Source: Nelumbo lutea (lineage: Eukaryota; Streptophyta; Magnoliopsida; Proteales; Nelumbonaceae). Taken from it: 64,000 nt of DNA. Below are positions 10,801 through 23,300 of the stretch, piece after piece. A program made the translations under genes and the position numbers. The stretch is taken from positions 69,063,655-69,127,654 of the forward strand of contig JAKGHH010000005.1 in assembly GCA_022828595.1 (NCBI GenBank), in the 5' to 3' direction. The notes under the pieces were generated by a model, which was not told the origin of the DNA, ran no database searches, and saw nothing but the letters and a program-made list of their open reading frames with translations. Positions within the stretch are counted from its first letter, which is position 1. Every line of letters begins with the position of its first letter.

Positions 10801-13800
10801 TGTTTGGTTTGTAGGATCAGGATGGGAATATTCCCTTTTTCCTTTATTTGTTTTGAGGGAAATAGGGGTATGGGATGGGGAAAATGTGGGGTGCAGGATC
10901 CCAAAATTGAGTAACCAGGACCGCACCAAAATAGTGTGACCATAGTGAGAAAACTTTGTTGAGAAAAAATTTTGGGTCTTGTTAGTGACCTCCATTTCCT
11001 TTTGTTTTCATTTTTTCTCATGTCTACCCATTGGTGAAATCCGGTTGACTGGTGTTCATGCTGTTCTTTGTTGTTGATGTGTGTGGGGTCAAGGTTTAAA
11101 ATGTCGATGTCGGTGGAAATGTCGGTCATCCAAATATAAGAAACATGTCGGAAATGTCGGAAATATCATATGGATTGTAAAAGTTATAGACATGGTGGAA
11201 ACATTTTAAAATATGCAAAATATAGAAAGATATTTTATGAAATGATAAAAGAAGCATAGGCACACCCTTTTAAATTATTATCTTGTTGCAAATCATTAAA
11301 CAAAGCTAAGAAACTAAGGTTATAGACAAAAGAATACGTTCTGAAGTTGCCCTGTAAACTTTAAGATTCAGAGCTTCATGACAAAATGAGTTAAAGCAAA
11401 ATTTTAACTCATAGAAAATGTAAATGGTTGTAATAGATCAACCAATTAATCTATTACACAAACAAAAAACTAATATTTAACTTCATGTTTGAAATGAATA
11501 GTGAGCTAGCTCAAAGTGGTAATCATGTAAGTTAGGCAGACAATAAAATTGTTACTTAACATATTTACAATATTTTACCAACTTATGTTATAATACTATC
11601 TCTTGGGCTCCACATAGTATTGCTAGTGTTCACTGGGAAATATGTTGATTCCAGTAAAATTTCATGTCACTACCCATGAATGTGAAATATGTTGTGGAAA
11701 CTATCTGTGGTACTCCACATAGTGTTGGTAGTGTTCATTGGGGAAGTGTCGATTCCTGTAAAATTGTGTCGCTACCCATGGAAATGGAAATATGTCGTGG
11801 AAATATTAGGGAAATTAGGGACATATTTTAAACCATGTGTGGGATTCCCATCTGTAAAACTAATAAAATGCACATTGGGCTCCTAGATCTGACATTTTTA
11901 TCCCATTTTTGTGTAGATTGAAGCCATTTACTTTGTTTTCATTTCGTTTTAGCTATTTAATGATGTTGGTAACATGTTAGGCTAGGATGATCCAAAGATT
12001 TGGGGGAGGGTTCAAGTTTATATTGTTTCATTGTCGTTTGACAGTATAATGGAATTACTTCTTTTTTGCTTTCTTATATTACTATATTTCATTTGATAAA
12101 GTGTGTAGGTAGGGTGGTAAGGCAATAAGAGATGGTCTCCTTGGAAGGTAGCGGATGACCTAATAAGGTCTGTGTGGGTGAAGGATGTCAGGGAAGTCTT
12201 GAGGAGAAGGGAATTGTAGTGTAGTAGAAGGGAAGGAGTTACAAGGTCGGCGATGGTGAGTCATCGTTCCAGGGTGAACTATTTGGATAGGAACTTGGTG
12301 GTGAACTCTCCCCACGAATCCAGGCTTCTGGGGGTCATGTTGACGAATCATGAGTAGGTTGGCTCGATGAGTGATTTTGAAAACTCTCGCACCTTGAGAT
12401 CCCCGTCTAGGGTGAAGGGTCCCAATGCGTCTTCGAATTTACTAACGTACTCTTGAGGGCTGCCTCTCTGCCCTTCATATAGGGGTCACTGTTGGGGTGG
12501 TATGTATCCAGTTGGGTAAGGCTTGTGGAGGATCTGGTTTGAATAAGGCTTCTGAAGGAGGGTGACGGCTTGGGTTTTGTTTTGGATAGCTTCTATGAGG
12601 TTCTGGACATACTCCTGCAGTTCTATGCAACTTATAGGTGCTTTAGAAGGGGTAGCATTTTCAGTCATGACTAGTGGGGTAGGGGTGGAAGAGCCGGAGG
12701 TATGGGGTGCTCGGGTGGTGTTTCATGTGGGTAGGGCTGGCTCGTGAGTATTTTGTTGATGAAGGTCATGGGGTTCTGGTACAGTGGTCCCAGGATGGAT
12801 AGAGGGCTAAGTGGATGGTTTGGATGGGGTGAAAAGGAGGGTTCTTCGGTGTGGTTGTATGTTGCAGGAGCAATTGTAGTGTGTGTCTCGTCTTGGTTTG
12901 CATCTAGTCAATGCGAACAAAGCGCTCCTCAAAGTCATAGACTTTGTGGGACAAAAATTCTATGTCCGCACGGTCACTCGGTTGTGGGGGAATAGGCACT
13001 TCAGTTCCCATCAAGGAAGTTAAACAAGAGATTCTAATGTAGGTAGGGTGGTAAGGCATAAGAGGTGGTCTTCTTGAAAGATAGAGGACGACTGGAGGTT
13101 TGTGTCGGTGAAGGATGTTAAAGAAGTCTTAAGGAGAAGGAAATTGCAGAAGGGAAGGAGTTAGAAGGTTGGAAGGCAAGGACTCTCGAGATTGATCTCG
13201 TGTGGAGACCTTTGAGTCTCTCCCTTCTATAGAGAGGCTACCTAAGCTATAATGAGAAACATACAAAGAAGGACTTTTCTTGTTAGAAAAGTGGATCACG
13301 ATTCTCTGGTGCTTAGCGGGTAGGCCTTATTGGGGTTTTGCCACATGTCCAGTGAGGATCTTTTGGGATTAGGATTCCCCTTTACCTTAAGATTTTCACA
13401 TGGTGCATCTTTGGCTACGGCCTTTTCAAGCTTGCTCACGGTCACGTGTTAGGAATAAGGGTCTTAAGTTCTTAGGATGATGACTTTGTCTTGGTGACAC
13501 AACCTACTGTGATGAGGCAAGTCGTCGTTCCCCATTGTGGCTGGGTGTGAGATGAACCCTATTCATTGGAGTTCCGAATGACTCTGAGCGATGTTGTGTA
13601 CATGGCATTGCGGGTGTAAATGGGCATGTTTATCACTTTGGAGTGTTTCTCAGTGATTGACTCATCACAAGGGTCTGCGGTTGTGTTTGCTTGTTGAATT
13701 CATTAACAAGTATAACTCTTATCGCAGTCCTCATCACAATGTTGATCTACGTGTACTTACAATTTGTGATCTTTATCGCAATCTCTGTGATTCTAATCTA

Positions 13801-16800
13801 CATGTACTTACAAAGTGGTTTAGTTGAAGATTTGGGTTTAGGCTATCTTTCATCTAAGAAATGCATAAAATGGGCTATCTAACATTTTACTAGTTCTGGG
13901 TTTTATGTAGACACGATACAATCAATGAATTCTAACAATATTGTGCTTGATCAGACTTGTTTTCTTCTTCCCCTCTTATCTTCCTTAATCAGACTTGTTT
14001 TCTTCCAACAAAACAAACTTGGGAAAAAGAATTTTCCCACTATTTCCCCTTTTGTATAACCAAATAATGGAAAGTGAAAATTTCACACTTTCTCATCTCA
14101 TCCCATCCTTTCCTATCCCACCCAAATCTTCCCACAATCCAAACGGAGCCTAAGGTTTTTGAAGTATTTAAACTGAAGCACTTTGGATATCATTGGGAAG
14201 GCATTTTAGTTAATTATCATTTCTCAGTGTAATGTGTTTGTATCCCATAAGTCTTTTTTCTGTAACTTTGTGCTTTGCTTTTGAGGGAATCTCTCCTTTA
14301 TCAAAGAAAGAATTGGGATATTAATCATGTTGTCTTTAAAAAATAGGTGATCATCTTGCTTCAATTATTGGCAAAGGATCTTGGAGTGGTTCTTGATTCT
14401 TCCAGAATTTTAGAGGATAGTAAGGAGTCACTCGGTTCTAGGTTTTGATCTATGTTTAACACAATGATTTAAAAGGCACACCCAGGTGCATAGGCGAGGC
14501 ACTTTTTAGGGTATGCACCATTCCTAGGTCCTAGGAACATCCCTTTCAAAATGCGCACGCCTGGCGCGCCTAGGCATGCACTTGATGTGCCTTGTGCCTC
14601 AGTCCAGGCATGCGCCTTTTTAAAATTCTACGCTCCGAGAACCCCCTGTTTGCTAATGTTGTAAATTCATTCATTCTAATAAAATATCTTCTTAAAAGGC
14701 AATCAAAGTTATACAATCATTACTTTTTATGTGAGAATTAAGAATTTAAGACCCTAATGTGGACTTGTTTGGGCTTGCCTTGAGGGGCGTGGTACAAAGG
14801 CGGCTCGTAGAATCGGAAATGCAATATGTTTTACATCACATTAGCTACTTGAAGTAATGCAATTGAGTAAAAAAAGAGATTGTGGGTTTTACATGCTTGA
14901 AAATGCTTTATATGTTTTATTTTATTTTTAAATTTTCATTTGAATACACTTTACATGTTATGTTTATGTATTTAAATTTTAGATAATAGTTTTTTTAAAA
15001 CATTCATTTTAAAATTTTAGTTTATATTTTTTATTAATATTATGTTTAATATTTTTATTTTTTTGAATTTTTGGCGTTTTATGAATTTCCTGACTTTTTT
15101 TTTGATTTTTTAGCATTCTTTTGTATTTTTGCGCCTTGCTTCAAAAAGGCGTGCGCCTCAGGTGCAAATTGACCCTTGCACTTTTAAAACACTGGTTTAA
15201 CATTGGAATTGGAAGGGGGGGTGATGATGTAATAGTGTACTGCTGTGTTTTTTCTTTATTAAGTGATCTCTCATTACTTCTCCTTTGTACTCTCTTTTAT
15301 TTTAATAAAATTTTCTTCTTTATTTATTACCAAAAAAAAAAAGCTTCTGAGACATTGAACAAGCAGGTAGCAAACTGGATTAATATAACTTCAGCGTCTT
15401 TGATTAAACACAACATGATTAAGATGCAACCATGCAAGTGGATTAAAGGCCCAGACAAAGGCAAAAAGTGAAAAACATTTATAAAAAGTAAATACAATAA
15501 ATTGGCATACAATTATCTTGTTTGTTGCATAAAAGTTTAACTTGTAACTTTGTATTTATTAATGGATTTAGTCCATTTAGGGCTGTCAATGGGTTGGGTC
15601 TATCCGATGGACCCAAACAGACTGAACTGATTATAACAGTTCTGGTTCCATGATTTTGTCCTGATTAATAATTGGGCTGGTTCCGGTTCTTTCCTGTACC
15701 GAACCGATTTAGACCCGGAACCAGTTATTTTATTAAATGTATGTAATATTTTCTTAATTTTCTCATAATTTTTATCATATTTCATGTTTAAAATGGTCAA
15801 TTTGATAGATAATATAAAAGATAATATTACTTAAAAATGATTCACTTATAATTTAGTATTTTTCTATCAATTTTAAGTTATTGTTTAAATAAAAAATAGT
15901 TTTCAGTATAATTGGGTCTATCGGGTCTGGACCTGATAGACCCGACTATAAACCCAGATGGTTCTGGGCCTATGATTTTGTCCTGATTAATAGTCGGTTT
16001 GTGACTGGTTCTACCTAGACCTAACCCAGACCTGACCTGTTGACACCAAGTCCATTTCTTTTTGGGATGAGGAAATGTTTACTTTTGTCATATGTTGGTT
16101 TTTCCTTGCATTTCACTCTTGAATTGATTTGCAGGAGTTGGAAAAACTGTCACAAAAATTTGGCGAAAATGTTTTAGATTCCACAAAGAAGTTTGAAAAA
16201 CTAATTACAGACAAGAAGGATGTTGAAGGATTGCCTGCTACTGCACTTGGTTTGGCTGCACAAACAGCAAAATCCAAGGTACCTCATGTTGAAATTTTAT
16301 TTGGGTAGTTGCACACTTGCACCTGTCATATCCTACATATTTCCATTTCCCTTGAAATTGCATTCCATTTTTTGCTCCATTTTCATTGTTTATACTCATT
16401 CTTAACTACACTAGGGTTATGAAAATGCTACTGCTGAAAATGGGCCTTGGGTGATTACATTGGATGCTCCAAGCTTTATTTCTGTTATGCAACATTCATG
16501 GAATCGGTCATTGCGTGAAGAGATCTATCATGCTTACATAACACGTGCCTCTAGTGGAGATCTTGATAATACACCTATCATTAACCAAATTCTAACACTT
16601 AGGTTGGAGAAGGCTAAGATTCTTGGTTACAACAACTATGCTGAGGTATGATATATTATTTGTTTGCAATGTTCTTCTTTTACAACTTACAAAAGTAACT
16701 TTTTCCTTATGTCAACTGTCAAGGTAAGTATGGCAACAAAAATGGCTACAGTTGATAAAGCGGTGGAGCTCCTAGAAAAGATTCGTAGTGCCTCTTGGGA

Positions 16801-17296
16801 TCCTGCAGTTCAAGGTATATACCCCAGAATGGGTGGTAGTCTTTTATGAGCTTGAAAGTTCAGGGGAACATATGTCAAGAACAAGGTTTCCGTCACATGT
16901 AAACCATATATCTGGTGTTTTTAAACCCAAACTTAAGTGATACCACGGGAGGTTAGTAAATTCTTATCTAAACACAAACGTGATCAACATAATAACAATA
17001 TAACATCAATAATTTGTATTGCATGCATTAAATTTAATAAGAAACCAGATAGACATTTGAGCAGAAAGATCAGGTATTCCTAAAATTCCCACTGAAACCA
17101 TATATTTCTTGGAGGTCCAACTACAAAAGGACCCTTTATGTTTCCAAGACTAGAACCTGCTCCATCAAAGCCATAGTTGCAAAGAAATCCCATTTTTTCA
17201 TGCTAAATTATTGTGTGGAGAGCAGTTTTTATAACTTGCAGGGATCCATGAAGATTCTTTCAATTTTATTTTTTAGGTTTCTTGTCTTGCAAACTG

Positions 17297-17335
<39 letters not shown>

Positions 17336-20300
17336 CCTCTCTCTCCATCAAACCTTGAGTCACAGACAATGCCTATTTAACCATGTTGAGTTATTGAATG
17401 GAAAACAGTTTTTATTAGCTTGTAGGATCCATAAAGATTCTCTTCCCACAATATTTATTTTTAAATTTATTTCTTTTTTAGGTTGCTTGTCTTGTAAGCT
17501 GAAATTCGTTCCCATTCCCCCCTCTCCCTCCCTCTGTCCCTCCCTCCTCCATTCAAGCCACAGTCACAAAGAAAGCCCGTTTAACCATGCTGATCTATTG
17601 AATAGAGAGAAGTCATTATAGCTTGTAGGAATCCATAAAGAATCAAATTCATAGAGTGAGGGAACAAATCAAGTTGTTCCTTGTGAAGGATTTCTTTCCT
17701 GCTACTAGAGGACTAAGGCAAGGTGACCCCCTTACCCCCTTTCTATTTACTCTTGTAGCAGATTTTTTCAGTAGGTTACTTTCTAAGGATGACGGGCTAC
17801 TTTGATAACTGATAACTCCTTGGAAAGCGGTTCATAGCATCCTTCCTCAGTTTCTTAATCTTGTCTGGTATGATGTTTGCTTAGGGAATTCTGTTCTCTT
17901 TTGGGAAGATGTTTGGGTGGGAAATTCAGCCTTAAAAGACCTTTTCCCTTTTCTCTACTCTATTCCTTGTTTAAGAATAAGGCTGTCTCTAATTTCCCCT
18001 CTTCTGGGTGGGAAATTCAGCCTTAGAAGACCTTTTAGATTCTTTCAAGGCTTGAGGGATGCTGAACTTGGTGATGTTTCTCAACTTGTTTTGATTCTTG
18101 ATAATGTTTGTTTGGATCCTTTACAGTAAGACAAGAGGATTTGGTCTCCCCACCCAAAAGGCTCCTTTTCTTGTGCCTCCTTTTTGAAATCCCTTTGTTC
18201 TTCCTCCGCTCAGTTGGTTTTTCATGTAAAGGAGCTTTGGGCCAAGCCTGTTCCCCCCAAAATATCTTGTTTTGTTGGGAAGTGTTTTATGGGAAAATCA
18301 ATACTCTAGACTACCTACAAAAGAAGAAGCCTTTTATGTGCTTGTCCCCTAGCTGGTGTATCCTTTTGCAAAGCTAATGGTGAGGACTACTTCCACTTAC
18401 TAATTTCTTGCTCCTTTGTTGTTGTTAGCTGGGATTTAATTTTTGCCTTATTTGGTTTAGAGGTGTAAAACGGGCCCCCGGCTGTGCCGCCCTCCCTTGG
18501 GATAATTTGGGGGGGGTTCGGCCCGGCACGGCCAATGGCCCAAGCCCGTGCGCTGCCGTGCCGTGTCGCAGGCTGGGCTGGCTTGTGGGCCAAGCCTTGG
18601 GCCAGGTCGGGCCATGGACTGGGCTAAAGCTATTTATTTTAAAAAATTGAAAATAACTTAAAATTTTAATTTTATATGAATTTTGATGTATACAATTTCT
18701 TATATATATAATAATTAAATAAATTAGTATAATAAAATTGAAAACAATTGTTTATTTTATTAAAATATTATATACTATTATTATTATATAATTATAATTT
18801 ATATAATATAATATATTATATATAAATATATAAAATATATATAAATAATATATATGGGCTGTGTCGGCACACGGGCTGTGGGTGGCACGTCCTACTCGGT
18901 CGTGCTGTGCCGGCCCGGCTTGCGGACCTAAAACTCTAGGCCCAACACGAGCCAGACGATTGTGCTGGGCATGGCACGGTCCGCGGGTGGCACAACCTGA
19001 TTTACACCTCTAATTTGGTTGTAGGTGGAACTTACCCACTAATGTAAGTCTGTTTTTCGACCTGTCAGTCTTTGTATGGCCCTCAAAACGAGGGAGGATC
19101 ATGTGGAAATGCGTCGGAGCAGCTGCACTTTGGGCAATTTGGGAGGAAAGAAATGCAAGAATTTTGCAAGAAAAGGAGCGAAGTCTCCTGGATATCAAAG
19201 AATGTATCTTAACAAGGGCAATTCATTGGTTGAGAACTTTAGAATTCTTCCATTTGTTCTCCTTTGATGACCTTAGAAGGAATTGGATAAAGGTGGCCGA
19301 AGAAGAGAGGGAAGGTTATGTGGAGAAGCATTAGGGCGGCAGTGTGTTGGTCCCTATGGGAAGAAAGAAACTCACGAATATTTTCAGACAAGGAAAGAAC
19401 CCTGGAAAACTTATTAGATCTAATACTTGTAAGGGTAGCCCACTGGCTGAAAACTATGGAGCTGTTCTCAGGTTATTCTGTGGCTGATTTGGTAAGAAAT
19501 TGGAAAGAGATAGCTTCCTCTGCCCTATGTAAGAGGAAACGTAGTCCTTCTTGGTTTCCTCCTCCCTCTGCATTCATAAAACTGAATTTTGATGGTAGTT
19601 GCTTAAGGAATCCAGGGCCTTTTTGGATTGGGAGAGTGTTCAGGAATGAGGATGGGGTTATCACTGCCATGTTCTCAGGCCCAATTGGAGAAGGAGACTC
19701 TCTTAGGGCTGAGATTCTTGCAGCCCTGGAAGGTATCCAAAGAGCAAGAGATTTGAACATCAAATGTTTGGTCCTTAAAGGTGACTCAGAGGTGGTGATT
19801 AGGTGGCTAAGGGAAGAAGACAGCAGTTTGTGGAGTAATAACAATGAGAAGAAAAAATTCAAATGGCTGAGTAGGGATATTGTGTTGCATTACAGCTGGG
19901 TGAAGAGGATTGCTAACTCGTTTGCTGATGGGTTAGCCAAGCAAGGGGTGAATAAGGAATCTATATTTTGGGCTAACTTTTGACTTTCTTCCAATGTATT
20001 CTGTTGGTGGGAAGTTAAGACATTTTACCTCCCGCCTTTGTACTTAAAGTTTCACATAGTTTCATATCATTAATAAAGTTTCTTGTTACTGATAAAAAAA
20101 AGGATAGAGGTGGCTAGTAGCTCCCTCAGGAAGGAAAGGACATCTATAGTATGGAATCCGCTGCCGGAAGGTTGTGTAAAACTGAATTTTGATGGAAGTA
20201 GTCAAGGCAATCCTGGCCGCTCAGGTATTGGGGGGTGTTTGAGAGATAAGGATGGCAATATCTTAGCCTTGTACTCGGGCTCAGTGGGAATAGGAGACTC

Positions 20301-23300
20301 GCTGAGTTGTTGGCAGCTTTACAAGGTATTCAGATTGCTAATCAATTTGGTGTTGAGAACCTTCAAATTGAAGGTGACTCCATGATTGTTGTAGGTTGGT
20401 TAACAGATCCGAGCTCAATTATTTGGTGCTACAAGAACCTATCAAGGAAGGCCAACTGGTTATTAAGAAACATGAATGTTAGCATACAGTGGATTGGCAG
20501 GTCTGCAAACGCTATGGCAAACTATATTGCTAAACAAGGGGTTTTGAGGGAACATTTGTACTGGGCTACCCTGTAATCTTGATCCTTAGTGTTATGTGAT
20601 TTTCATTTTTTAAGGGAGGTTGCACCTTGTGCCTCTTAGTGGGATGCTTGTAACAGTTTTCATATTTTCTTAATAAAATTCTTCTTCAATCATCAAAGAA
20701 AAAAAAATCAAGTTGTTCCTTGTGCAGTTATTGAAGGATTATTGGAAAAAAGAAATTAGAGAACCTTTAAGAACAAGAGTTCATTTAGTGTTGCCATTAG
20801 GGAGATTGCCTGTTTAATCTCCTCTTGTGTTCTTGCAGATAAATTTAGAGGAACTAGTTCTATTGCCTTGAATAATAATTTGAGGTCTTCGTAAAGTCTC
20901 TTTTATCTTGTTAGCAATCAAAAAAGAATTGGTGGTGATCTTTTATTCTTCTGCGAGTCACCAGAACCTGCACCCATCCTAGCTCATTTGGGCAGGGTTT
21001 TTATGGATTCAATAGTAGATTATTTGGAAAATCTGGGCCATCATACATTGGAGGACATTTGGTGGACTCCTCAGTCAACATGTATGGCACAACTTTAGGC
21101 AGCAGCTTGAGTTTAGTTGGTTTAGCTGTTTCTAGGTCATGCTGGTTAATTGCCAGATCAAAATATGGAATCTGATTCATGGAACAGGGCCAATTTAGAT
21201 TTCTTAGAAGTTGGATATAAGACCACCATAGACTGGTTGCTGCATAGATTCCACATATTGGTCCATGAACATGCATTGTTAATAGAGGTGCAACTTGGGC
21301 TGGGCTTTGCCCTAATCTAATTGAGCCAAATTCACTGACAGTTATAGTTGGTATGGTATGCCATCTTTAGACCTTTGACTGAACCAGTTGATAAAACCAG
21401 CCTAACTATTAGGTTGGGCTAGGTCTTAGGCAACCAGGTCTATCTGGAACCTGATTCAAGCAAGTCATATGTTTAGACTTTAGAGTTACCTGCTAAACCG
21501 TTTCTCTTTAAATATCATATGGCTGGACTTTGCCCAAATCTAATTGGGCCATATTCACCAACAGTTATAGTTGGTATGGCATCTTTAGACCTTCGACTGA
21601 ACCAGTTGATAAAACCAGCCTAACTACTACTTGCTTTTTGCCTTAGGTATATTTGTATGAGCCTATTCTGATCCATCCAGATGCAACTCATCCTAATCCC
21701 ATGTAACTTGATCTATGTTGGTATTAAGTAGACTAAGTTCTGGTTGGCCTTAAGTTGATTATCATGGTTATGCAATGACTGTTCCTTCCTTAGGGCTGCA
21801 CTTGGTTTGGTTGACAATCCTATTCTGACACAAGTCACCTGGGTGGCAGTTCTAGTTATTTTTTTCTTATTTTTTGGGTAATCGTTACTCTAGTTGATAA
21901 TGGAAATCTTTCTAGAATATGAGTTTTATATATATATATTGACAGAACTATGTGCTTCTTTTTAAGAGTTCAAAATGTCAATGGGGATTGCCTTAAAAGT
22001 AAGCAAATTGTGTATCTTGCATCACTTCCTCCTTCCTTAACAAGTAAATGACCAAATGTTCTCAAATTTCCACAGGTTCTTGGTGTAATTATTTAAAATT
22101 CATCACCTGCATAAGATAGAGATAATTAGATTACATGGAAATAAATCTAAGTTAAGCACGCTTTAGGTTTTTGAGTTCTTTCAAAGTTATTACAGTCATA
22201 GCATTGCCTGATTTAATCTACTCTTCTGTATCTTTTAGAATTTATTTTCTCTGCAGTTTATCGTTCCAGACTTCCTTATGTGGACATTTTTCAGTTTTAG
22301 AAGACAAGTTCATTAGGTTTAGAGAAATTTGGTGATCTAAAATATTTGTTCGATGTTTGTAGATATGGAAGACATTAAGAGATTCTCCAAAGAAAAGGGT
22401 GCCAAAGAAGCTGATAATTTGAGCCACTGGGACATTGCCTTTTGGAGTGAGAGACTTCGTGAATCAAAGTATGACATAAAAGAGGTGGGGATCCCTATGG
22501 TCTAATTTAGGTTTTGATTCCATATATATTTGAGATAATGTATTAGAGTCACTTGTTTACACATTGAAATACTGAAAGTTTTATGTTTTTGGTATTTCTT
22601 AAAACTAGATGCACTACCTATCAGTCTATCACCTTGTGGTTGTTATATAAAGTTGTAAACATACAGATGCATTGCATACAACATGGGGTTTTAACGTTTT
22701 ATATCTTTCTAAATGTGGAACTTGGGTGTAGTACAACTAGTTGAATCCCTGTTTGTGAATGAGTTCTCCTCCATGTCCTTGCATTCATATTTTGAGTGGT
22801 AATTTTTTTTATATTCTATTGGCATTCACTCTTCATCAGCAACAGACAATAGATCTTTGTTCTACTTCTGCACTTTAAGAATCTTTTACTGCATTTGAGC
22901 TTGGACAGTACTTTTTAATGATTTTAATACTTTTGATGGTAATTTGGGAATGTAAACCAAATTTGCCCATTCTCTATAACCAACAAAGCAAGCATCTAAC
23001 ATTGTTGGAAACGTGAGCCAGGTGTCAGTTGTGCATACTTTTCCAAGTAAAGTACAGAAGTTCAGATCGTTCAGGGAATATCATCTGTTTCTGCAATCAC
23101 AGTATTGTGGACTGTTCTCCAAATTTTGCCATTTTGGGCTTCGTTCTGTTCAAAACTCATTGTGCATTTGTTGGTTTGGATGCATCAACTTGCCTGATTG
23201 TAGGCACAAAGGAGGTTGTAGGGTTTAGAGGAGGGGTGCAACTTGGGTTGGCCCAAGTTAAGTTATTACACTGCTTTGTGCTTGGACCTTCAGGACAGGC

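Larger units (their letters stand above)
10796..14150. mobile_element. PIF/Harbinger-like TIR element, non-autonomous, 3.36 kb
   Basis: The left end GGCTGTGTTTGGTTTGT and right end (reverse-complemented GGCTCCGTTTGGATTGT) form terminal inverted repeats, flanked on both sides by TAA (10793-10795 and 14151-14153), the 3-bp duplication typical of PIF/Harbinger. Subterminal similarity continues (GGGATGG... / GGGGAAA...). No transposase was recognised. It holds a nested hAT-like element and an antisense retrotransposon gag remnant. The rest, including 12700-13690, is unassigned. Confidence 0.65.
17686..20704 (+). mobile_element. 5'-truncated L1-type LINE with nested insertions, intron 7
   Basis: A perfect 20-bp direct repeat AAATCAAGTTGTTCCTTGTG flanks the insertion (17666-17685 and 20705-20724), and its 3' end is AATAAAA-rich and A-rich. 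It begins inside RT ([15 protein letters not shown]), continues through [13 protein letters not shown], zinc-binding [22 protein letters not shown] and DDLRRNWI, and ends with an RNase H domain at 20150-20576 ([32 protein letters not shown]). A frameshift lies near 20305. Removing the two nested elements restores continuity of the domain order. The same 3' RNase H is characteristic of plant LINEs. Confidence 0.85.

Noticed and set aside
12486..12995. Plus-strand open frames at 12562 and 12744
   Set aside because: They are the reverse of an antisense gag remnant and adjacent repeat sequence; no motifs in these frames.
17300..17330. CT microsatellite in intron 7, and short CT/TC tracts near 47945 and 51205
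   Set aside because: Ordinary simple repeats; noted in surrounding entries but not separate findings.
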